From contig OZ245729.1 of the NCBI GenBank assembly GCA_965227215.1, forward strand, positions 2,108,001 through 2,172,000: a DNA stretch of 64,000 nucleotides, given 5' to 3'. The notes under the pieces were generated by a model, which was not told where the DNA came from, did not search any database, and saw only the letters and a list, made by a program, of their open reading frames with translations. This DNA comes from Gracilimonas sp965227215 (lineage in GTDB: Bacteria; Bacteroidota; Rhodothermia; Balneolales; Balneolaceae). The translations under genes were made by a program, and so were the position numbers. Position 1 is the first letter of the stretch. Each line of letters starts with the position of its first letter. Positions 27,508 to 36,122 of this stretch are shown here, piece after piece.

Positions 27508-27769
27508 TGTTGTCAGCTTCTATTCGGTTCACCCGATCACTCCAATCTTGTCTGAGTTTATCAACCTGAGGAATGTCTTTCTTGCCTTTCCATAGTCCGG
27601 CAAAGTCCATAATTGATTCTTTCTCCTCACCGGATTCTCGTTGTTTTTTGGCTACATACTCATCTATAGCTTTCCGAATAATGTTGCTCTGGGTTGTTTT
27701 ATGCTGATCGGAAAGCTGCTCAATCGCCTCTTTTCCTTTTTTGGTAAGATATATTTGTGTTCGAATCAT
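27497..27769 (-). CDS. Ribbon-helix-helix (CopG-like) antitoxin
   Basis: A 90-residue protein whose N-terminus (MIRTQIYLTKKGKEAIEQLSDQHKTTQ...) has the beta-strand plus two helices of RHH repressors. The C-terminal 45 residues, with Trp and acidic residues, should bind the toxin. It overlaps the broken PIN toxin by 11 bp. A perfect palindrome at 27788-27807, just upstream, is a good candidate for its autoregulatory operator. With no working toxin the gene may persist as a simple repressor. Confidence 0.8.
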   Translation of the reverse strand: MIRTQIYLTKKGKEAIEQLSDQHKTTQSNIIRKAIDEYVAKKQRESGEEKESIMDFAGLWKGKKDIPQVDKLRQDWSDRVNRIEADNNDR

Positions 27770-27787
27770 AAGTCTCTCCTAAAATAT

Positions 27788-27807
27788 GATGTACAATAAT
27801 GTACATC
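27788..27807. promoter_or_regulatory. Palindromic operator of the RHH antitoxin gene
   Basis: GATGTACA-ATAA-TGTACATC, a perfect 8-bp inverted repeat 18 bp before the antitoxin ATG. The spacing suits an RHH repressor bound as two dimers. Confidence 0.65.
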
Positions 27808-27827
27808 GTTTGGGCTGTTTGCCCAAA

Positions 27828-29078
27828 TCACCGATCTGAGATTTCGTTCTTCTTGGCAATCAACCGGACCCCACGCTTAAAAGTTATGTAATGCCATACC
27901 CACTCAGCGAACACCCTGAAACGGTTTCGGAATCCGATGAGGAAGAAAATGTGAATGAGTCCCCAGAGCAGCCAGGCGAAGAATCCGCTGAATTTAAAGC
28001 CACGAATATCTGCCACGGCCTTAGCCCTGCCAATTGTGGCCATGGTGCCTTTATCTACATAGTGAAATGGTTTTCTGTCATTAGTGTCTTTCTTGATCAA
28101 ATCTCCCAGATACTTGCCTTGCTGCAGAGCCACCGGCGCCAGACCCGGCAGGGGTTTCCCTTTATCATCTTTTACATGAGCAGCATCACCGGCTACAAAA
28201 ATATTCGGAGAGCCGGAAATGGAAAGATCAGGCTCAACCATTGCCCTTCCGGTGCGATCAGTCTCAACGTTTAAGTTTTCAATTAGCGGAGAAGCTTTTA
28301 CGCCGGCTCCCCAAATGATATTCGGTGTTTCTATAAACCGGCCGTCTATTTTCACGCCATCTTTTTGTATTTCCTGAACGGGAGTATTCAGCAGGACTTC
28401 AACCCCCATGTTTTCCAGTGTTTTCAGCCCTTTTTCAGGGAGCGGCTCATCGAAACCATTCAGTATTCCATCGGCGGCCTCTACCAGGTAAATTTTGGTT
28501 TCGTCCGGCTTAATATTTCTGAAGTCTCTCATCATACTTCGTTTGGCGATCTCGGCGATAGATCCAGCCATTTCTACACCGGTCGGGCCGCCACCGATAA
28601 CCACATAAGAGAGAAAGGGTTTCCTTTTTTCAGGATCAATAATCTGTTCGGCCTTTTCCAGAGAAAGTAGAATGCGCTCTCTGATTTCAAGGGCATCAGA
28701 AAGAGATTTCAGGCCCGGGGCATGTTGTTCCCAGTTGTGATTGCCGAAGTAGTTATATTGTGCACCGGGAGCTAAAATCAGGTAATCAAAAGGCAGGCGA
28801 GAGCCATTTTTAAGGTGAATGTGATTATCGGCTTTATCAACTCCGGTTACTTCACCCAGAATAACCTGTACATTTTTCTGCTTGCTGAAAATGGCTCGGA
28901 TAGGCATCGCAATATCTCCCGGAGATAAAGCTGCAGTAGCCACCTGATAAAGAAGTGGTTGGAACAGGTGGTGATTGGTTTTGTCAACAATAGTGACGTT
29001 GAAAGAAGTGCCTGCCAGTTTTTTGGCAACGGATATTCCGACAAAGCCCCCGCCTACAATTACTACTTTTTTGCCCAT
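27828..29078 (-). CDS. ndh: Type II NADH:quinone oxidoreductase (NDH-2)
   Basis: Monotopic flavoprotein feeding electrons from NADH to the quinone pool without proton pumping. It has the FAD motif VIVGGGFVGISVAKKL, the NAD motif VVIGGGPTGVEMAG and the second FAD contact IFVAGDAAHV. The C-terminal 60 residues are hydrophobic and basic (FFAWLLWGLIHIFFLIGFRNR), fitting a membrane anchor. Length 416 is normal. The next gene on the strand (29103-29936) is upstream by 24 bp, so the two may be co-transcribed. Confidence 0.93.
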   Translation of the reverse strand: MGKKVVIVGGGFVGISVAKKLAGTSFNVTIVDKTNHHLFQPLLYQVATAALSPGDIAMPIRAIFSKQKNVQVILGEVTGVDKADNHIHLKNGSRLPFDYLILAPGAQYNYFGNHNWEQHAPGLKSLSDALEIRERILLSLEKAEQIIDPEKRKPFLSYVVIGGGPTGVEMAGSIAEIAKRSMMRDFRNIKPDETKIYLVEAADGILNGFDEPLPEKGLKTLENMGVEVLLNTPVQEIQKDGVKIDGRFIETPNIIWGAGVKASPLIENLNVETDRTGRAMVEPDLSISGSPNIFVAGDAAHVKDDKGKPLPGLAPVALQQGKYLGDLIKKDTNDRKPFHYVDKGTMATIGRAKAVADIRGFKFSGFFAWLLWGLIHIFFLIGFRNRFRVFAEWVWHYITFKRGVRLIAKKNEISDR

Positions 29079-29102
29079 TTTAATGAAAAATAAAGGTGGT
29101 TG

Positions 29103-29936
29103 TTATCTGATTCGTGATCGTGAATCTTTCTCAACACTATCTTCTTCATATTCATTTTCCGGAATCTCGATTTCCTCTTTTTCTCCTTTCTGTTCTTCGG
29201 CTCTTGAAAGAATAGTAGATTTAAGATGCCGTTCGATTTTTCCCAACAGCGTTTCCGTTAATTCCTGAAGGTCTTTCTTACGTTTCTTTTTTCGTTTGTT
29301 TATGAACCGGGCGTAAAAAACGGAACCGGTTAGGATGAGTAATGAAACAATGAGAGGAGGGGCGACTTCGTTGCCTGTTTGCCCGAATATAGTACCGGCA
29401 AATAACATAAATCCTCCAAAAGCGACGGCAATTCCCGGCAGGTACAACTTGTTGAGCGTTTTCAGGCTTTGGGAAACCGTTACTTTGGTATTTCCATCAA
29501 TTTGTTCGAACTCAATTTCGGGAGAGCTGGCAGAGGCAATGAATTTTGAAGGCCCTACCGGTTTGGCTTTCCAGATGAATTTATTTCTTCGTCGGCTAAC
29601 CTTACCCAACGTATTAAAGTGGTACTCTGCCTGGCCTTTTAACTCATTAAAAAGCTCTTTGTCGAGCGTGCCACTGGCGTATCCCACAACCTTAGTGCTG
29701 TTGAAGTCATGGTTGTCTATGACCATCGGTTCCTGTACGGGGATACCTCCCGCCTCCATGTAGGCTTCGTACACAAACTTGCGTGGGATGCCAAGATCGT
29801 CTGTAATCTCATACAAGGATTGGATTTCCTCGTCGGTGTCTGTGGCTTTTCCGGGAGAGCTTTGTTCTCCATATTTCTGGAGCAGTGTGGCTTTTTGGAC
29901 AATTTGCCGGATTTCATCGTCGGAGAGCTTTCCCAT
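29103..29936 (-). CDS. Two-TM membrane protein of unknown function
   Basis: No family recognised. The 277-residue product begins with a charged helical region (MGKLSDDEIRQIVQKATLLQKY) and has two hydrophobic segments at about 167-187 and 197-218. A very basic stretch (KRKKKRKK) follows, then an acidic C-terminal tail. The loops suggest N and C termini in the cytoplasm. It sits 13 bp after hslO and 24 bp before ndh on the same strand, a probable hslO-this gene-ndh transcript. Confidence 0.7.
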   Translation of the reverse strand: MGKLSDDEIRQIVQKATLLQKYGEQSSPGKATDTDEEIQSLYEITDDLGIPRKFVYEAYMEAGGIPVQEPMVIDNHDFNSTKVVGYASGTLDKELFNELKGQAEYHFNTLGKVSRRRNKFIWKAKPVGPSKFIASASSPEIEFEQIDGNTKVTVSQSLKTLNKLYLPGIAVAFGGFMLFAGTIFGQTGNEVAPPLIVSLLILTGSVFYARFINKRKKKRKKDLQELTETLLGKIERHLKSTILSRAEEQKGEKEEIEIPENEYEEDSVEKDSRSRIR

Positions 29937-29949
29937 AAGATCAGATTAT

Positions 29950-30852
29950 TTAGTTCATTTTAGCCTGAGCATCCATCACAATTTTTTCGATCTCTTCTTT
30001 CGAAATAAACTCCTTATTGTTGCAATACTGGCATACCATTTCCTGTCCTTCACCGTCCATTTCTTTAAGGTCATCGTAATTAAGCATGGCCAGGGCATTC
30101 AAAAAGCGTTTGCGGGAACAACGGCAGAAAAAGTCCACCGGCTGTCGGTTCAACTCTTTTGCTTTCAGCGGCGATACGGCCTTATTCATGATTTCGTCAA
30201 TGTACTGATCATCCGCCAGCAACTCATCAATCGGAGGAAATGACCCCAGTCGCTCCTGAAGCATATCGATTTGTCCGTCGGGTGCACCGGGTAGTCGCTG
30301 TATCATCAATCCGCCCGCTTCGGTTATATTTCCGTCTTCATCAATACCAACATCGGTAAGAAGCGCTGAAGGTATTTGTTCAGATTGAGCCAGGTAATGA
30401 GCTACGTCACTATTTACATCCCCATTAATAAGCTGAATGGTACTCGTTTTGGGCTCGGCTTCATTGTAAAGCACTTTAGAAAAAGTCATAACTCCCAATC
30501 CAATACCATCTCCGAGTTCAGTTTCCGGGTTGGAGTAATCCAGTTCAGCAGCCGGATTTTTAACATAGCCGCGTATTTCTCCTACTGAATTCGCCTCTGC
30601 AACCACAAATCCTATAGGCCCGTCTCCATCCATGCGCATCCTAATGCGTTCTTCGCCTTTAAGTTCCGAGGCGAGCAGCATAGTAGCAGTTAAAGCTCTC
30701 CCTAAGATGACGGTATTTAGTAATGAAAGCTGGTGATTATCCCGTGCCGTTTTGACGACTTCAGTGGTTTTGACTACCGATATTTTGAAATGACCGTCTG
30801 TTGTGATTCCCTTGATTAAGCGGTCTTTGAAATTAAACTCTTCAATGTTCAT
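29950..30852 (-). CDS. hslO: Redox-regulated chaperone Hsp33
   Basis: Holdase chaperone switched on by oxidation. The C-terminal zinc site is intact: CRC (in DFFCRCSRKRF) and CQYC, four cysteines as in active Hsp33. The start is taken at ATG 30852 (MNIEEFNFKDRLIKG, 300 residues) because an upstream in-frame ATG at 31005 would add 51 residues unlike the family and run through the promoter. A Bacteroidota-like -7 box lies at 30892-30899. Confidence 0.93.
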   Translation of the reverse strand: MNIEEFNFKDRLIKGITTDGHFKISVVKTTEVVKTARDNHQLSLLNTVILGRALTATMLLASELKGEERIRMRMDGDGPIGFVVAEANSVGEIRGYVKNPAAELDYSNPETELGDGIGLGVMTFSKVLYNEAEPKTSTIQLINGDVNSDVAHYLAQSEQIPSALLTDVGIDEDGNITEAGGLMIQRLPGAPDGQIDMLQERLGSFPPIDELLADDQYIDEIMNKAVSPLKAKELNRQPVDFFCRCSRKRFLNALAMLNYDDLKEMDGEGQEMVCQYCNNKEFISKEEIEKIVMDAQAKMN

Positions 30853-30891
30853 AGAAGTAATAAAAGTCTCTTTGATGGAAAATGAATGCCT

Positions 30892-30899
30892 CAAAGATA
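30892..30899 (-). promoter_or_regulatory. -7 promoter box of hslO
   Basis: Reads TATCTTTG on the minus strand (consensus TAnnTTTG), 40 bp before the ATG at 30852. This supports the shorter hslO start. Confidence 0.55.
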
Positions 30900-30997
30900 C
30901 GCAGAAAAAGCGTTTTATTTGAATGAGAGCAGCTAAAAATATGGTACGTGGGATGGCAGATTTTTTGGAGTGATGTGATACAAATGGTGTGGCTATT

Positions 30998-31167
30998 GCC
31001 AGCATTGACCCACCCCACTATCCCCACCCGAGCGGGGAAGCTCCTTGGTGAATGCTGAGCCAGGAAAATGATCATAGCCAGCAGCAGGGATCTTGAAATA
31101 GGCTATGATATAGCCAAGGAGTCTTCCTCTCCGCTGGAGAGGAAACAAAGGTGAGGGTCAATGCCGG
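30998..31167. repeat. Left copy of ~170-bp palindromic repeat flanking DUF559 gene
   Basis: The unit starts GCCAGCATTGACCC and ends GGGTCAATGCCGG, and has an inner pair CTCCTTGG (31041-31048) / CCAAGGAG (31114-31121). A second copy with the same layout lies at 31637-31805, on the other side of the DUF559 gene. Confidence 0.75.
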
Positions 31168-31231
31168 TGAAAGCCACCCCAAACTTGCCATTACCCCAAT
31201 TTTTAGTGTATTTAAAATAAAAGAGGGTACA

Positions 31232-31603
31232 ATGAAGAAGAGAATGCGCATTATTCCGTACAGAGAAGATCTCATCACCAAAGCACGCTGGTTAAGAAAA
31301 AACTCAACACCCGGCGAAATCGAAATCTGGAAAGCAATTAAGAATAAGCAGCTGCTGGGTTATAAATTCAGACGTCAACACCCCATTCATCGGTTTATTG
31401 TGGATTTCTATTGTAAAGAATTAAGACTGGCAATAGAAATTGATGGCAGAAGCCACGACTATAAAATTGAATACGATAAACAGTGCCAGGAAATAATTGA
31501 GCAGTTGGGGGTGAGTTTTCTGCGGTTCAGTGAATCTGATGCGAGGTATTATACGGAGTCAGTAGTAATGGAAATAGAGAGATGGATATTGGGGCATACG
31601 TGA
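31232..31603 (+). CDS. DUF559 / Vsr-like endonuclease-fold protein
   Basis: A 123-residue protein of the DUF559 type, with a PD-(D/E)XK-like core related to very-short-patch repair endonucleases. Visible parts are ARWLRKNSTPGEIEIWKAI, the core FIVDFYCKELRLAIEIDGRSH (Asp, then Glu/Asp) and FLRFSESD. The start is ATG 31232 (MKKRMRIIPY); an in-frame upstream ATG lies inside the flanking repeat. It is enclosed by two copies of a 170-bp palindromic repeat and may be part of a small mobile unit. Function is unproven. Confidence 0.8.
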   Translation: MKKRMRIIPYREDLITKARWLRKNSTPGEIEIWKAIKNKQLLGYKFRRQHPIHRFIVDFYCKELRLAIEIDGRSHDYKIEYDKQCQEIIEQLGVSFLRFSESDARYYTESVVMEIERWILGHT

Positions 31604-31636
31604 TATAGGGGCGTTTAAATTGGGTATTGCTCTTAG

Positions 31637-31805
31637 CTAACATTGACCCACCCCTCAATCCCCTCCTCGGAGGGGAGGCTCGTTGGGGAATGCCGAGTAG
31701 GGTACATAATTATAGCCATTGGTAAAATGTTAAAAAATGCCCGTACCTGACCAAGGAGTCTTCTTCTCCCTGGGAGAGGAAATAAAGGAGAGGGTCAATG
31801 CTTGC
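31637..31805. repeat. Right copy of ~170-bp palindromic repeat flanking DUF559 gene
   Basis: Same layout as the left copy: CATTGACCCACCCC... GGGGAGGCTCGTTGG ... CCAAGGAGTCTTCTTCTCC ... GAGAGGGTCAATGC. No gene is seen in the 300 bp between the DUF559 stop and the leucine dehydrogenase stop apart from this repeat. Confidence 0.75.
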
Positions 31806-31903
31806 GAAGACCACCCAATCCCTAACTACTCTGATATAATACCAAAAAAAGGGACGCCTCAAACCGAAGCGCCCCTTTCACTCACTCAAAATGTACAACT
31901 AAA

Positions 31904-33079
31904 TCAATCGATGAACCGCTTGTAAACTTCTCCAAGCCTTCCGGATACATGGGCCTTGGAAGAATATTTATTCTTGATATGGCCTATTGTCTTAATACGC
32001 TTTTCAGCCAGGTCGTTGGAAGCCACATGAGCAGGGATGCTATGATCTTCCGAATAATCCAGGATGTCGGTGATGGTATTATAAATGTTGCCGGCATTCT
32101 GGAGAGCACGTTCTTCGTTGTACCCTTCCAGTTCGCTGGCAATATTGATGAGGCCGCCTGCATTAATCACATAATCAGGAGCATAGATAATACCTTTGTC
32201 GAGTAACTGTTGTCCATGTTTGTCTTCCTCATCCAGGACGTTGTTAGCACCACCGGCAATGATATCACACTTAAACTGGTCCATGGTGTCATCATTGATA
32301 ACACCACCTAAGGCACATGGAGTGTAGATGTCCACATCCAATCCATAAATGTCATCGGGGTCAACAAGTTCGCCGCCTACTTCTTCTGCAAGAGACTTGG
32401 CCTTGTCTTCGTAAATATCACAGATGTAAAGCTTAGCACCTTCTTTAGCAGCGTGACGGGCAAAATAGGAAGCTACATTTCCGGCTCCCTGTAGAGCAAT
32501 TTTCTTTCCTTCTAAAGAGTCGCTGCCGTATGCTTTTTTAGCGCAGGCCTTCACCCCCATATAAACTCCATAAGCTGTAACAGGAGAAGGATTTCCACTT
32601 CCACCCAGGGCTTTTGGGATACCGGTTACATATTTCGTTTCGGAGTAAATCCATTCCATTTCACGCTCGGTCATACCCACATCTTCTGCGGTGATGTACC
32701 GTCCGCCTAGTCCATCAACAAAACGACCGAAAGAGCGGAATAAGGCTTCTGTTTTTTCGGTATGAGGGTCGCCGATGATCACCGCTTTTCCACCTCCCAG
32801 GTTCAAGCCTGAAATAGCCGCTTTATACGACATGCCCCGCGAAAGGCGAAGCACATCTTTGATGGCTGCTTCTTCAGATTCATAATTCCACATACGGGTG
32901 CCACCCAAAGCCGGGCCCAGCGTGGTGTTGTGAATGGCGATAATAGCTTTCAGCCCAACTTCAGGATCAGAGCAAATGACCACCTGCTCATGTTCGTAGT
33001 TGGCAAGCTGATTAAAAAGGGAAAAATTCGGATTTTCTTCAGTCAATTTCTTGGAGTTTTTAACAGGTGCATCAATCAT
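31904..33079 (-). CDS. Leucine dehydrogenase-family amino acid dehydrogenase
   Basis: Glu/Leu/Phe/Val dehydrogenase. The dimerisation/catalytic domain has GPALGGTRMW and KAAISGLNLGGGKAVI, the Lys-containing active-site loop; GAGNVASYFARHAAKEGAKLYICDI is the NAD fold. The pattern is closest to leucine dehydrogenases, which deaminate branched-chain amino acids reversibly. The N-terminal 25 residues extend beyond the usual 365-residue form. It is monocistronic with no clear promoter box seen. Confidence 0.9.
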   Translation of the reverse strand: MIDAPVKNSKKLTEENPNFSLFNQLANYEHEQVVICSDPEVGLKAIIAIHNTTLGPALGGTRMWNYESEEAAIKDVLRLSRGMSYKAAISGLNLGGGKAVIIGDPHTEKTEALFRSFGRFVDGLGGRYITAEDVGMTEREMEWIYSETKYVTGIPKALGGSGNPSPVTAYGVYMGVKACAKKAYGSDSLEGKKIALQGAGNVASYFARHAAKEGAKLYICDIYEDKAKSLAEEVGGELVDPDDIYGLDVDIYTPCALGGVINDDTMDQFKCDIIAGGANNVLDEEDKHGQQLLDKGIIYAPDYVINAGGLINIASELEGYNEERALQNAGNIYNTITDILDYSEDHSIPAHVASNDLAEKRIKTIGHIKNKYSSKAHVSGRLGEVYKRFID

Positions 33080-33376
33080 TTTAACTAGGATAAATTATAC
33101 AAAAGGCTCTTTATGGAACCGCTTCCAAAGTTCGGGATTTATTTGACGGTTCTCAACCAAATAAACAGGTTCAATCATAAATACTTGTAATTATTTTTTG
33201 GGGAGTTGGGGCGAATTTGAACGATTCGGGCGGATTAGAATTTTTATGTAAACAAACATGCTGATTTTCTCTCGTTAAATAGTATTTTATATAAGTAATA
33301 AGAACGCGAATTGCGTTGGCATCCCGGCCTGACCGCCGATCTGCCTTTATGTATAAAAATAAAGCACAAAACAATC
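33080..33376. other. Intergenic region between divergent genes
   Basis: Promoter space for leucine dehydrogenase (minus) and recJ (plus). I see no RNA gene, repeat or convincing small ORF. An in-frame ATG at 33311 before recJ is judged non-coding. Confidence 0.5.
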
Positions 33377-35086
33377 ATGTCATTCCGCTGGGTATACGCG
33401 CAGCCGGAGGAGCCAAGGTACGTCTCCAAATTAGGGGATATGCTGGGAATTCCGGACAAAATAGCCCAACTACTGGCTATACGCGGCATAAAAACATTTG
33501 ATGATGCAGAATACTTTTTCAGGCCAAAGATAGAAAACCTCCACGATCCTTTTTTAATGAAGGATATGGAAGCCGGTGCAGAACGTTTAGCTCTGGCCAT
33601 TCGTAAAAGTGAGAAAGTACTCGTTTACGGCGATTACGACGTTGACGGGACTACGGCAACTTCCTGCGTCTATACTTTTCTGAAGGAATTTGGCGTAGAT
33701 GCCGACTACTACATTCCCCACCGCTTCAAAGAGGGGTATGGTATTAACCCCGATGGTATTAAATACGCTGAAAAAGTTAATGCTTCCCTCATTGTATCCG
33801 TTGATTGTGGCATTACTGCCATTGAAGAAGCCAAAGTAGCCAAAGAAAAAGGCATCGACCTTATTGTGTGTGATCATCATACAGTAGGGAACGAGATTCC
33901 GGATGCGGTAGCGGTGCTTGACCCCAAACGCCCGGACTGTAATTATCCATTCGACGGACTTTCCGGTGCCGGGGTGGGATTTAAACTCATTCAGGGAACC
34001 ATAGAAAAACTGGGCCTCCCTTCCACTATCTCTTATAAGTTTTTGGACCTGGTGGCCATTTCCATCGCTTCCGATATTGTGCCTATTATTGATGAAAACC
34101 GCGTGCTGATGAAAGCAGGGTTACAGATGATTCAGCGAAGCCCGCGAGTGGGAATAAAAGCTTTGTTGGAGCTTATCAAAGTTTCCAAGGAGGATGTGAA
34201 CACCTCCAAGATAGTGTTTTCCATCGGACCAAGGATTAATGCGGCGGGACGGATGGGTGATGCCAGTACGGCCGTAAAACTCATGATTTCAGAGACGCTG
34301 GGAGAGGCTAAGTCTCATGCCTACGAGCTGGAGACTGTAAACCTGAAGCGGCGTGATACCGATTCCAAAACCATGAAAGAGGCGATGGAGCAAATCGAGA
34401 AAGACTTTAACATGGAGGAGACTTCCACCATCGTGCTGTACAGTGAAAACTGGCACCTTGGGGTGATTGGGATAGTCGCTTCCCGGCTGGTGGATTTATA
34501 TCATCGCCCGGCCATTATGCTCAGCAATGTGGACGGAAAAATTAAAGGGTCGGCCCGGAGTATTAAGGGGTTCAATATTTATGATGCCATCAAAAAATGT
34601 GATGACCTGCTGGAACAGTTTGGCGGACACGAGTTTGCGGCCGGACTTACTCTTGAAGAAGGCAACCTGAATGAATTCCGCCGTCGGATGAACGAGCTGG
34701 CCTACACTGACCTGTCCGAAAATTCCTTCGAGCCGGAACTTACGGTAGATGCCAAGCTGGATTTAGGCGAAGTAGACATGAAATTCTGGAAACTGCTCAG
34801 TCAGTTTGAGCCGTTCGGTCCGGGCAACCTGCGACCTGTTTTTGTAAGTGAAGAGGTTAAAGTAGTGGGCGTTCCGACCATTGTTGGCAACGGTCACCTG
34901 AAGATGAGAGTCAGCCAAAATGGATCCGGTGTTTTTGATACCATCGGCTTTAACATGCACGAATATCTGCCCGATGTACGCAAAGGTGATCCCTTCAAAA
35001 TAGCGTACGTTCTGGAGGAAAATAACTGGAATGGTCGGCGAACGCTGCAATTGCGACTAAAAGACATTCATATTCCGGGGAAGTAG
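33377..35086 (+). CDS. recJ: Single-stranded-DNA-specific exonuclease RecJ
   Basis: 5'-3' exonuclease of recombination and mismatch repair. The DHH-family metal motifs appear in order: YGDYDVDGTTA, SVDCG, CDHHTVG and LDPK in the N-terminal half, and GGHEFAAGLTL in the DHHA1 domain. An OB-like C-terminal domain ends the protein. The start is set at ATG 33377 (MSFRWVYAQPEEP, 569 residues), where similarity to RecJ begins. Repeats separate it from tRNA-Phe. Confidence 0.95.
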   Translation: MSFRWVYAQPEEPRYVSKLGDMLGIPDKIAQLLAIRGIKTFDDAEYFFRPKIENLHDPFLMKDMEAGAERLALAIRKSEKVLVYGDYDVDGTTATSCVYTFLKEFGVDADYYIPHRFKEGYGINPDGIKYAEKVNASLIVSVDCGITAIEEAKVAKEKGIDLIVCDHHTVGNEIPDAVAVLDPKRPDCNYPFDGLSGAGVGFKLIQGTIEKLGLPSTISYKFLDLVAISIASDIVPIIDENRVLMKAGLQMIQRSPRVGIKALLELIKVSKEDVNTSKIVFSIGPRINAAGRMGDASTAVKLMISETLGEAKSHAYELETVNLKRRDTDSKTMKEAMEQIEKDFNMEETSTIVLYSENWHLGVIGIVASRLVDLYHRPAIMLSNVDGKIKGSARSIKGFNIYDAIKKCDDLLEQFGGHEFAAGLTLEEGNLNEFRRRMNELAYTDLSENSFEPELTVDAKLDLGEVDMKFWKLLSQFEPFGPGNLRPVFVSEEVKVVGVPTIVGNGHLKMRVSQNGSGVFDTIGFNMHEYLPDVRKGDPFKIAYVLEENNWNGRRTLQLRLKDIHIPGK

Positions 35087-35111
35087 TTGCTAGGGGCAAG
35101 GTGCTAGTCGC

Positions 35112-35242
35112 AAGGTTTTAGGTGTTAGGTTTTAGTAAGTCTTTCTGAGCGGGAGCGAAGAATCTTTGTTTTAGTTAGTTGCCAAGCATTAAAGGAAAAG
35201 ATCTTTCGCTTCCACTCAAGATGACCTAACACCTAAAACCTT
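35112..35242. repeat. Nested inverted repeats downstream of recJ
   Basis: AAGGTTTTAGGTGTTAGGT (35112-35130) is exactly complementary to 35224-35242. Inside lies a second palindrome of the type TCTGAGCGGGAGCGAAGAATCTTT / AAGATCTTTCGCTTCCACTCAAGATGAC. It appears that one dispersed repeat has inserted into another, or that the outer pair forms a terminator. Confidence 0.65.
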
Positions 35243-35289
35243 GGAACTAAAACCTAACACCTGTAAAATCTATTTTCCCGAATTTATTA

Positions 35290-35320
35290 TTGTATAAAGA
35301 TTACAAACCCTGTATCTTTG
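35290..35320 (+). promoter_or_regulatory. Promoter of tRNA-Phe, Bacteroidota type
   Basis: TTG (35290-35292), 20-bp spacer, TATCTTTG (35313-35320). This fits the -33 TTG / -7 TAnnTTTG layout of Bacteroidota primary sigma factors, 15 bp before the mature tRNA 5' end. Confidence 0.75.
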
Positions 35321-35335
35321 CCGTCCTTGTTGAAA

Positions 35336-35416
<81 letters not shown>

Positions 35417-35426
<10 letters not shown>

Positions 35427-35465
35427 ACTCGCAATAACTTACAGCGACTCAGGGCTTTTTTATTT
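35417..35465 (+). terminator. Terminator downstream of tRNA-Phe (attL side)
   Basis: AAAGCC...GGCTTT with near-complementary inner arms TGACTCGC / GCGACTCA, then a T run. The equivalent at the right end (52099-52140) has a different inner arm, as expected when the repeat boundary falls in the stem. Confidence 0.75.
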
Positions 35466-35493
35466 TACGAATATTCTAAGTGTATTTCTTTTC

Positions 35494-35513
35494 GGTTACA
35501 AGGCAGTTACAAG
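35494..35513. repeat. Candidate integrase arm sites, left end
   Basis: GGTTACAAG (35494) and AGTTACAAG (35505) occur 11 bp apart, the same sequence and spacing as a pair near the right end (51907, 51918). They are about 70 bp inside attL. Confidence 0.5.
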
Positions 35514-35657
35514 TCAGAATATTTTACTCTTGAATATTTTTGGATTCAAAGATTCACAAAACCTGAGAGTGAAGAGAAGTAATTTAGTGCTGTAATATTC
35601 TTTGTAAGGAATCGGTTTAGTAATGCTCTTACTTGTTGAATCAGTTACGAATTGCTT

Positions 35658-35816
35658 ATGGCCCCAAGAAATGAAAATACAAAGCATGCTCAAATTCCAT
35701 TTGGTAAGATTTTAATTGGAATCCTTCTCATGTTAATTTTTTATATGCTGTATGATACTATTCCCTTATTGATTCGGTATTTCAATGAATCAATGCCTCA
35801 AGGAGTGCCTTCCTGA
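35658..35816 (+). CDS. Small single-TM protein
   Basis: A 52-residue reading frame starting MAPRNENTKHAQIPFG, with one hydrophobic segment (ILIGILLMLIFYMLYDTIPLL, about 18-38) and a short polar tail. It is the first potential gene inside the left end of the island. No family is recognised. Codon pattern and a clean TM segment support coding, but it is too short to be sure. Confidence 0.45.
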   Translation: MAPRNENTKHAQIPFGKILIGILLMLIFYMLYDTIPLLIRYFNESMPQGVPS

Positions 35817-35873
35817 TCATATAAAATCCCGGTTAGTTATTTTTTTTAATATTACATTTGGTTGTACAATTGG

Positions 35874-36122
35874 ATGGAAAAGCCTAAAAAGTTAAGTAGT
35901 CAAAAAATGAGTAGAGAAGATATTGTTACTCCAACTAAACAGGGTCAATTGGTAAAGTTTCACTCTCCTTTGCCTGATGAAGAACCTGATCAAAAATATG
36001 AGGTGCTTGAGATTATTGAAGATACTGATCGCCCTCGTGTAGATATTCGCCCCGTAAATACAGGATTGAATTATCCACCAATCAATACTGTACCGCTTAA
36101 TGATGTGACAGTTGTTGGCTAA
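35874..36122 (+). CDS. Small hypothetical protein
   Basis: 82 residues from ATG 35874 (MEKPKKLSS); a TTG 12 bp earlier is also possible. The C-terminal half (YEVLEIIEDTDRPRVDIRPVNTGL) looks like a small beta-rich domain of the KOW/SH3 type, though this is only an impression. It converges with the restriction gene, overlapping its end by 4 bp. Confidence 0.5.
   Translation: MEKPKKLSSQKMSREDIVTPTKQGQLVKFHSPLPDEEPDQKYEVLEIIEDTDRPRVDIRPVNTGLNYPPINTVPLNDVTVVG

Noticed and set aside
30853..31005. 51-residue N-terminal extension of hslO
   Set aside because: Does not resemble Hsp33 and covers a good promoter box; the ATG at 30852 fits better.
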